Below, in pieces: positions 37,721 through 43,018 of a stretch of 43,018 bases of DNA (position 1 is its first letter; each line of letters opens with the position of its first letter). The DNA is from an uncultured Ruminococcus sp. GTDB lineage: Bacteria; Bacillota; Clostridia; Oscillospirales; Ruminococcaceae. The position numbers were made by a program, and so were the translations under genes. The stretch lies in the NCBI GenBank assembly GCA_937910385.1, contig CALEPT010000176.1:1-43018 (forward strand), written 5' to 3'. A model generated the notes under the pieces. It saw nothing but the letters and a program-made list of their open reading frames with translations. It was not told where the DNA came from and did not search any database.

Positions 37721-38056
37721 TTATTCAAAAACTACTCCTGCAACAGTCACATTGACTCTTGCTACGGGAACTCCCGTCATATTCTGAACGTTTTCCTTAA
37801 CAGCGCTCTGCACCTCCTGAGCGACAGAGCACGCCTTTTCTCCGCTTTTGATAATGATCTTCATATCTATAGCAGCGACGTCACCTATCATGCTTATTCT
37901 GATAGGTCCGCTGTTCCTTATCTTGCTCTTTTTATTCACTTCACCGCCAAGACTCGCTACGCCCTTTACATCAAGAGCGGCAAGCCTTGCAACGGTGATA
38001 ATAACGTCATCAGATATTTTCAGCTTGCTTGCAGCAGACTGTTTTACTTCTTCCAT
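37721..38056 (-). CDS. Asp23/Gls24 family envelope stress protein (111 aa)
   Basis: This is a small alkaline-shock-type protein. The pattern ISDDVIITVARLAALDVKGV and VAAIDMKIIIKSGEKACSVA, ending GVPVARVNVTVAGVVFE, covers the whole Asp23 domain. Function in Clostridia is unclear; the family is linked to cell-envelope stress. The start ATG (38056) follows GGGAGGTACGAC; an upstream in-frame ATG at 38116 lies almost on the promoter and is rejected. It is the first gene after the spoIIIA operon and has its own promoter. Confidence 0.9.
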   Translation of the reverse strand: MEEVKQSAASKLKISDDVIITVARLAALDVKGVASLGGEVNKKSKIRNSGPIRISMIGDVAAIDMKIIIKSGEKACSVAQEVQSAVKENVQNMTGVPVARVNVTVAGVVFE

Positions 38057-38124
38057 GTCGTACCTCCCGGTATATATTTGAGTGAATGTTTTAATCAACA
38101 ATGCGTTTACACTCATACATATAC

Positions 38125-38153
38125 ATTATACCATACGATTACAAATAAATCAA
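38125..38153 (-). promoter_or_regulatory. Vegetative promoter of the asp23-nusB-xse-isp operon
   Basis: On the minus strand TTGATT (38148-38153), a 17-bp spacer and TATAAT (38125-38130) form a near-consensus sigma-A promoter in the AT-rich gap after spoIIIAH. It would start transcription near 38118 and separate the housekeeping genes from sporulation control. Confidence 0.8.
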
Positions 38154-38238
38154 CCAAAACCGAATAAAATTTCATTCATTCTGAATATAATTTCACCATT
38201 ATTCTCACTTACTATCCGCATATCATCTATTATGCCTG

Positions 38239-38790
38239 TTACTTTACCTCGAAGATCCTGATATTCTCAGCCGAAACCTCTGTTTCTCCAAGAATTATCT
38301 CCTTTATCGCTGCCGCCTGAGCTTTATCAAGTCCCTCAGTCTTTACCACTACCTTTGCAGATTCTCCGTCAAGATAAGCCACGCAGTCCTCAAAGCCCTG
38401 AGCCTTGACAAGCGATTCTATAGTTCCTTCAGATTCAATAAGCTTTGACACCTCTACGGCATCTATCGCATTAACGACCATTTCGTCATCTGTTATATCT
38501 CCTCCGCCTATTATCGACTGCAATGTCTGTACTGCTTCGTCACGATTGCTCATCTTATCGAGCCTTGCCTGTGCAAAATAGTCTCCGTCAGCAAGCTCTG
38601 CGTCGGCGTTTACGAATTCAGTCTCGCCGTAATTGACCGTATCCCCGCTGTTTGTAAGCGATACGGACTTTGTGTCGCTTCCGAGCTTGGGTGCTGCCGC
38701 ATAATTTATGTACACTGCAACCGCAAGCATAAGCGTAAGACACGCCATGATTATCTGCTTCTTTCCGATTATCATACTTGGTTTTTTCAT
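38239..38790 (-). CDS. spoIIIAH: Stage III sporulation protein AH (183 aa)
   Basis: This is the mother-cell membrane protein that meets SpoIIQ (or its substitute) of the forespore to form the feeding-tube channel. An N-terminal transmembrane helix (about 11-28, IIMACLTLMLAVAVYINYA) follows a short basic tail. The C-terminal domain (about 75-183) is a YscJ/FliF-like ring-building motif: EGTIESLVKAQGFEDCVAYL and SAKVVVKTEGLDKAQAAAI. Length and position at the operon end are typical. Confidence 0.93.
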   Translation of the reverse strand: MKKPSMIIGKKQIIMACLTLMLAVAVYINYAAAPKLGSDTKSVSLTNSGDTVNYGETEFVNADAELADGDYFAQARLDKMSNRDEAVQTLQSIIGGGDITDDEMVVNAIDAVEVSKLIESEGTIESLVKAQGFEDCVAYLDGESAKVVVKTEGLDKAQAAAIKEIILGETEVSAENIRIFEVK

Positions 38791-38802
38791 AATTATTCTC
38801 CT

Positions 38803-39327
38803 TTATTCAAGTTTAGTGACATATATTTTACTTGTCGGAAGTCCCAGTGCTGCCGATACCGCTTTGTATATCCTTTCCTCCACAACGGGACTCCCGGAGC
38901 CTGTACAGGCAATGACTGCTCCTTCTATCTCAGGAGCTTCGACTGTCTCTACAAGTGCAGATCTATCGCTTCCGCTGCCTATTATTACATATTTTTCTTC
39001 CACCTCCGTCTTATTATCCGATTTACTGTTTTTGCCTTCGGTTGCATAAACGTACCGCTCATCACTTCCCACCGTCAAATATACCTTTACTTCGCCCGCG
39101 CCCTCTACCGACCGAAGGAACTCCTCAAGCCGCATTTCCGTTTCACGGCAGTAGCTTTCAGAATATGAGGCTAAGGCTTTAGTCCCGGCAGCCTCAGGCT
39201 CTTCCCTTCCTTCAGGGATCAGCGATGAGATCATTATCAGCAGCAGTCCCGCCATACCAAGCACGGTCACCGCAGTCAGCAGCCTTTTTTCCTTTTGCAT
39301 ATTCTTTATTTTTTCAATTATCTCCAT
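38803..39327 (-). CDS. spoIIIAG: Stage III sporulation protein AG (174 aa)
   Basis: This is a ring-forming component of the SpoIIIA-SpoIIQ secretion channel. A transmembrane helix at about 17-37 (LLTAVTVLGMAGLLLIMISS) is followed by a ring-building region including EEFLRSVEGAGEVKVYLTVG and PVVEERIYKAVSAALGLPTS. The start ATG at 39327 has GGAGGT 6 nt upstream; an in-frame GTG further back overlaps that site and is rejected. It overlaps spoIIIAF by 14 nt. Confidence 0.93.
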   Translation of the reverse strand: MEIIEKIKNMQKEKRLLTAVTVLGMAGLLLIMISSLIPEGREEPEAAGTKALASYSESYCRETEMRLEEFLRSVEGAGEVKVYLTVGSDERYVYATEGKNSKSDNKTEVEEKYVIIGSGSDRSALVETVEAPEIEGAVIACTGSGSPVVEERIYKAVSAALGLPTSKIYVTKLE

Positions 39328-39775
39328 CAATGACCTCCGTTTCACTGCCTACACTGTTTCTGACTATCTCTGCTGCTGCATCGAAATCATCTGCTGTTAT
39401 GATGACCCTATTAATAGATATGACATTATCCTCCGAAATATTAACCTCTGTTTCAATTTCAGAGCAATTTATCCCTGACGCCGTTATCTGGCGGCGCAGA
39501 ACTTCCGAAATATTATCCGAGGTCTGTTTTATAAGCTCAGCAGAGTATAACTCGCTGATGCCGGTAAAGTCCTGATACTCATACGAATTGACTTCGGGAA
39601 GCTCAAGATCATAGCCTCCTTTTGCAAACGGATATATCAACACTATTGCAAAAACCAACTTCATCAGCAGTTTCATCTGATTCTTCAGTCTTGTGCCGCC
39701 TATAAGGTTTTCAATTAAAAATATCGCCGCAGAGGCTATGCAAATGCACTTTACGGACGCTGTAAAATCATTCAT
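39314..39775 (-). CDS. spoIIIAF: Stage III sporulation protein AF (153 aa)
   Basis: This protein has two N-terminal transmembrane helices (about 8-25 and 35-52) and a soluble C-terminal domain facing the intermembrane space. The order and the FTASVKCICIASAAIFLIEN / KLLMKLVFAIVLIYPF pattern fit SpoIIIAF. The start ATG at 39775 has GAGGAAG upstream; a TTG 18 nt earlier would add residues lacking family resemblance. It lies 10 nt after spoIIIAE and overlaps spoIIIAG. Confidence 0.9.
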   Translation of the reverse strand: MNDFTASVKCICIASAAIFLIENLIGGTRLKNQMKLLMKLVFAIVLIYPFAKGGYDLELPEVNSYEYQDFTGISELYSAELIKQTSDNISEVLRRQITASGINCSEIETEVNISEDNVISINRVIITADDFDAAAEIVRNSVGSETEVIDGDN

Positions 39776-39785
39776 TTTTTCTTCC

Positions 39786-40883
39786 TCAACCAAAAGACTG
39801 CATTAATATTGCCGTACACAGTATGAACATCAATGAATAACATATAAGTACGCTCTCGGCAATAGCAAGTCCGCCCTCGAGACCTTTCATAAGCTTAGAT
39901 AAGGACTCGGCAGAAAAAAGATCTGCCGCAGCTGTTCCTATCCACAAAACAAGCCTGAATGCCATTATTTTCAGTATGGGCGGAAGCATGAACATCACAA
40001 TAGCGATACTCCCTCCTACTCCAACCGTACCCCTTATGACCTCAAGTCCGCTTCTCACAGTTGAGTACGCTTCTGAAACAGCTCCGCCCACAACAGGAAC
40101 AAACCCCGATATCACGAGCTTTGCAGTCTTTGAAGCAGCTCCGTCAGCCTTCGCTGTAAGGCTGCATTTGAGCGTTACAAATCCCGTAAACAGGGTCATA
40201 GCTATTGTGAGCCCCCAAGTTGCAGTCTTTTTAAGAAGCTCTGCTATCCCATTAACGGAGGCATTCGGAAAAATACTCCCTGATATCGCAAATACAGCCG
40301 TTATGCTGAGTACAGGAACAAGAAAACTGTCAGAAAGCTTTACTATGAGCTCCGAAGCTGCCAGGATCATCATATTGTACAAGCTTCCAGACGCTATCCC
40401 TCCCGCTGCCACCGTTATCCCCGAAAACATTGGAACAAACACAAGCAGAAACGAACCCGTCTTTTCTATAGCAGAAAGAGCTCCCTCGTACACCAATACA
40501 AGCTGGGGAACTATAACTGCTGCCGCAGCCGTAACACATATCAGATCGTACATTCCTCCTGCACGGCCTTTGTCAAAAAAGCTCTCTCCCGCACTCTGCA
40601 TTACAGCCGTAAATATTATCACGGCGAGTATACTTGTCAGAAGCCTTATAGGAGCAGTAATATCTCCCGAAAGCTTATCTCTGACTATAGCTGCAGCTTC
40701 CGAAAAAGAAAGCCCCATTACATCATCATATGAAAACCCGGTGTCATGCTCTGAAAAGAGCTCGTCCACCTGACTGCTTATCTCATTTTCCTCTTCATAA
40801 GCATATTCAGCAAACGATGTTAAAGGAACAGAAATAAAAAACAGCAACATAGTTATAAAAACGCAACAAATTATCCTTTTCAT
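39786..40883 (-). CDS. spoIIIAE: Stage III sporulation protein AE (365 aa)
   Basis: This is the polytopic membrane component of the SpoIIIA complex, the largest after AA, with an N-terminal signal-like segment and about seven further helices. FVTLKCSLTAKADGAASKTA and SGFVPVVGGAVSEAYSTVRS are the conserved central block. The length is somewhat shorter than in Bacillus but normal for Clostridia. It lies 9 nt after spoIIIAD. Confidence 0.95.
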   Translation of the reverse strand: MKRIICCVFITMLLFFISVPLTSFAEYAYEEENEISSQVDELFSEHDTGFSYDDVMGLSFSEAAAIVRDKLSGDITAPIRLLTSILAVIIFTAVMQSAGESFFDKGRAGGMYDLICVTAAAAVIVPQLVLVYEGALSAIEKTGSFLLVFVPMFSGITVAAGGIASGSLYNMMILAASELIVKLSDSFLVPVLSITAVFAISGSIFPNASVNGIAELLKKTATWGLTIAMTLFTGFVTLKCSLTAKADGAASKTAKLVISGFVPVVGGAVSEAYSTVRSGLEVIRGTVGVGGSIAIVMFMLPPILKIMAFRLVLWIGTAAADLFSAESLSKLMKGLEGGLAIAESVLICYSLMFILCTAILMQSFG

Positions 40884-40892
40884 AAAACTATC

Positions 40893-41282
40893 CTACAAAA
40901 TTCCGCCAATAAGCTCAAGCAGCGCTCTGAGCACCGGAACACTGATAAACGTTACGGCTGCACGTCCCCATATCTCTGCCGCAGATGCTACTGCCATCTC
41001 TCCGCTGTCACGGCATATCTCACAGGTTATCTGAGTTATGAAGCATATTGCAGCTGCCTTAAAAATCAGCGATATATATGCATCCGAGATACCTGATCCT
41101 TCAAATATCTCCCTTATATCACCCGCCAGCGGATATATAAATGCCATAACTCCCCCAAGTACTATTATACAAGTCCCCAGCGACAGCATAAGAGACTGCT
41201 CACGGCAGTACTGTCTCAGAGCGATCGAAAGCACACACGCACATATACAGAACGCTGCTACAGAAAAGCAATTTTCTACCAT
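40893..41282 (-). CDS. spoIIIAD: Stage III sporulation protein AD (129 aa)
   Basis: This is a four-helix membrane protein of the SpoIIIA complex. The order of hydrophobic segments, YISLIFKAAAICFITQITCE and the ending LRALLELIGGIL fit the family. It begins inside spoIIIAC (7-nt overlap), a common coupling of these two genes. Confidence 0.92.
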   Translation of the reverse strand: MVENCFSVAAFCICACVLSIALRQYCREQSLMLSLGTCIIVLGGVMAFIYPLAGDIREIFEGSGISDAYISLIFKAAAICFITQITCEICRDSGEMAVASAAEIWGRAAVTFISVPVLRALLELIGGIL

Positions 41283-41473
41283 AATCCAAATACCGTCTTT
41301 ACTGTTTCAAACAGATCACCTATCTCTTCGACAATAACTACGAGCACAACGATCAGTCCGGCAAGAGTTGTCATCATAGCCTGTTCCTCACGCTCAGCCC
41401 GCTTTAGCACAAGATTTAGAACAGCAACTATGATTCCTGTTCCTGCTATTTTAAAAATTAGATCTATATCCAT
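41276..41473 (-). CDS. spoIIIAC: Stage III sporulation protein AC (65 aa)
   Basis: This is a two-helix membrane protein of the SpoIIIA complex. MDIDLIFKIAGTGIIVAVLN, then KRAEREEQAMMTTLAGLIVV, are nearly invariant in the family. Length is exact. It lies 15 nt after spoIIIAB. Confidence 0.94.
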   Translation of the reverse strand: MDIDLIFKIAGTGIIVAVLNLVLKRAEREEQAMMTTLAGLIVVLVVIVEEIGDLFETVKTVFGLW

Positions 41474-41488
41474 ACTTTTTCCTTTCGG

Positions 41489-41995
41489 CTACATCACGAG
41501 TATCGCTCCCATTAAACCAAACAACAGACCTATACTCCGATAAAGCTTACCTTTTTTTATATAAATTTCCTTTCGCTGATCCGTCAGCAGTTCCGCCTCC
41601 TTTTCAAATGCTGTTATCGACTTTATCTGTCCCTCAGTATCAGATGATCCTATTATATCCCCGAACCCACAAAGCAGCTTTTGCTCTTCACTCGGTATGA
41701 TTTTTTCTCTCATCACTGATCTGCGCCATATTTCATGAAAGTCATCGCCCGGAATGTAGCTTTCAGGAATATTATGGAGAAAGGTCAGCGAGGGATATTT
41801 CCCGGACTTTTTCATATCGTTTGCCAATTCGTAAACATCAAGTCCCCTGTATCTTATCATTATACTGCTGCTGCGGAAAAGTTCCGCCGTCTGGCTGCAT
41901 ATCTCAAGATAGCTCTTTAGCTTTTCGGAGTGATAGCAGCCAAGTCCGAATCCTGCTAAAACTATACAGATACCTGCAATAAATTTAAAAGTCAT
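41489..41995 (-). CDS. spoIIIAB: Stage III sporulation protein AB (168 aa)
   Basis: This is a SpoIIIA complex protein with a helix at each end (about 4-20 and 152-168) and a helical soluble domain between, related to type II secretion GspF-like folds. The ending YRSIGLLFGLMGAILVM is typical. It overlaps the end of spoIIIAA by 11 nt. Confidence 0.92.
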   Translation of the reverse strand: MTFKFIAGICIVLAGFGLGCYHSEKLKSYLEICSQTAELFRSSSIMIRYRGLDVYELANDMKKSGKYPSLTFLHNIPESYIPGDDFHEIWRRSVMREKIIPSEEQKLLCGFGDIIGSSDTEGQIKSITAFEKEAELLTDQRKEIYIKKGKLYRSIGLLFGLMGAILVM

Positions 41996-42896
41996 TTTTC
42001 AGCCTCCTGATCTCAGCTATAACCGAGGGTCGATCACTACCTTTAAGAAATACAGCATGATCAAAAAAACCGACATCGTTCAGTTCTTTAAAAACCTCAC
42101 GTCCAATGAGTTCCCGATAGCTCGCTGCGTGCATAGAAGCAGCAAATCGTACTCCGCACCCAAAGGCTTGAAGCATTGCTTTAGCATCAGAAATTTCTGA
42201 TATCTCATCGCAGAAGATATAATCCGGAGAGAGCGTTCTTACAGCAGAATTTATCCCTTCAGCCCGGGAACAGCCTACCAATACATCTGTCATTATACCC
42301 ACATCTTGACGTGGACTTCCTCCTATCACTGCAGAGATCTCATTCCGTTCATCAATAAGCGTAACTTTGCAAAGATTTCCGAATTGCCTGCAAAGATCCC
42401 TGAGGATAGTAGTTTTTCCGGAATTAACACCACCACATATAAGAATATTTCTGCCAAATAAGGATGAAAAAATTTTATCAGCGCAGCCTTTCACCGCCCG
42501 AGAGATCCTGAAATTCAAGGCGTTGAAATCTTTCATCAGGCTATTTGACGCAGACGAATATGTACCGGCTGCTCCTACCCTTATCCCGTTTTCGATCACA
42601 AAACACCCGTCACTCAACTCCTTTGAATGAGTATGCAGAGAATAGTGACACAGCAGATCAACGATTTTTCTTATATCTGCCGGGGATATGATAATTGTAC
42701 GGCTTGTGATATTTTGCTCAGGAATCCCATTCGCGGATAAATAGCATATTCTGTCAGGATAGATATATGTAACAGGTCTATCTGAACGAAGTCTCACCTC
42801 AGTAATATCACTTCGTTCGCCTGAGTCTACCAAAAGCATTGCTCTTCTTATGTTCTCAGTCATGTATGAAGAAATGACCTCATAGCTTGTACTCAT
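41985..42896 (-). CDS. spoIIIAA: Stage III sporulation protein AA, ATPase (303 aa)
   Basis: This is the cytoplasmic secretion-type ATPase that powers the SpoIIIA-SpoIIQ channel during engulfment. Walker A is GGVNSGKT (155-162), followed by LIDERNEISAVI (about 175-187), Walker B in DYIFCDEI (about 225-232) and the SMHAASYRELIGRE box. Length is typical. The start ATG follows TAAGGAGGTTTAAAGAAA. It is the first gene of the eight-gene operon. Confidence 0.96.
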   Translation of the reverse strand: MSTSYEVISSYMTENIRRAMLLVDSGERSDITEVRLRSDRPVTYIYPDRICYLSANGIPEQNITSRTIIISPADIRKIVDLLCHYSLHTHSKELSDGCFVIENGIRVGAAGTYSSASNSLMKDFNALNFRISRAVKGCADKIFSSLFGRNILICGGVNSGKTTILRDLCRQFGNLCKVTLIDERNEISAVIGGSPRQDVGIMTDVLVGCSRAEGINSAVRTLSPDYIFCDEISEISDAKAMLQAFGCGVRFAASMHAASYRELIGREVFKELNDVGFFDHAVFLKGSDRPSVIAEIRRLKNDF

Positions 42897-42920
42897 TTTC
42901 TTTAAACCTCCTTACAATTA

Positions 42921-42950
42921 ATATTATTCAAAGGTCGCCTGACATATTAC
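42921..42950 (-). promoter_or_regulatory. Candidate sigma-E-like promoter of the spoIIIA operon
   Basis: On the minus strand GTAATATG (42943-42950), a 14-bp spacer and AATAATAT (42921-42928) partly match the mother-cell sigma-E consensus (GTCATATT, then CATACAAT). The start point would fall close to the ribosome binding site. The match is weak; the sigma-E assignment comes mainly from the known control of this operon in Bacillus. Confidence 0.3.
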
Positions 42951-42984
42951 AAAAAAAGGACGCCAAGGGGAGCCCCCTTTGGCG
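42951..42984 (-). terminator. Terminator of the gene upstream of spoIIIAA
   Basis: A strong inverted repeat (42961-42970 with 42974-42984) is followed on the minus strand by CC and seven T residues opposite 42951-42957. It ends a minus-strand transcript entering from beyond position 43018 and isolates spoIIIAA. Confidence 0.85.
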
Positions 42985-43018
42985 GAATCGTGGCATAAAA
43001 TTACCGAGCCCATAATTT

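Noticed and set aside
1..43018. CRISPR arrays, tRNA and rRNA genes, intact insertion sequences
   Set aside because: I looked for regularly spaced repeats, cloverleaf-like elements with TTCRA loops and transposase motifs, and found none that I could support.

Overview
The window looks like chromosomal DNA of a spore-forming, polysaccharide-degrading Clostridia, most likely Ruminococcus or a close relative. The evidence is two type I dockerin (cellulosome-type) proteins, a pectate lyase with ricin-like modules, a GH42 beta-galactosidase, a complete spoIIIAA-AH operon, a T-box in front of alaS and Gram-positive style ribosome binding sites. The genus is inferred; no rRNA is present.

Left part (1-12000), accessory. 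It starts with a scrap that resembles an ABC-transporter gene and a decayed beta-helix gene on the plus strand. Then come an intact secreted beta-helix dockerin protein (778-2667, minus) and a modular pectate lyase with a dockerin that is split by a 1-nt frameshift (2842-5636, minus). A large regulator (5813-8023, plus) diverges from the lyase; the shared 176-bp gap carries promoters and a direct-repeat operator candidate. A serine-recombinase remnant, a structured leader, an SGNH-hydrolase lipoprotein and an AT-rich two-gene unit of unknown secreted and anchored proteins follow, ending in a terminator at 12013-12055.

Middle part (12044-25704), all minus. The order of transcription is a class B penicillin-binding protein, then a consensus promoter and T-box driving alaS, a HIT protein, a phosphoribosyltransferase, comEC, holA, an RNase M5-like Toprim gene, an MBOAT/DHHW pair resembling polysaccharide O-acetylation machinery, a short-chain dehydrogenase and a small membrane protein. 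Most neighbours overlap or are less than 25 nt apart. Upstream of the penicillin-binding protein lie dtd and a dockerin-repeat remnant.

Right part (25711-42896), all minus, is mostly the conserved Clostridia block: spoIIIAA-AB-AC-AD-AE-AF-AG-AH, an Asp23 protein, nusB, an M22/Kae1-like protein, xseA, xseB, ispA, dxs, tlyA, nadK, argR, recN. A histidine phosphatase and a GH42 beta-galactosidase are attached at its downstream end.

The observations I rank highest are: (1) the MBOAT and DHHW partners both lack the histidines expected at their active sites, at the same locus; (2) a single dockerin repeat with stop and terminator-like hairpin is stranded in frame just after the dtd stop codon; (3) a 21-bp-spaced direct repeat sits in the regulator/pectate-lyase intergenic region, and an 11-bp tandem repeat sits at the beta-helix dockerin promoter; (4) the dockerin and its 3' flank have been duplicated between the two secreted enzymes; (5) the ComEC C-terminal metallo-beta-lactamase-like domain has lost its metal-binding motif; (6) an unrecognised secreted/anchored protein pair lies in an AT-rich island.
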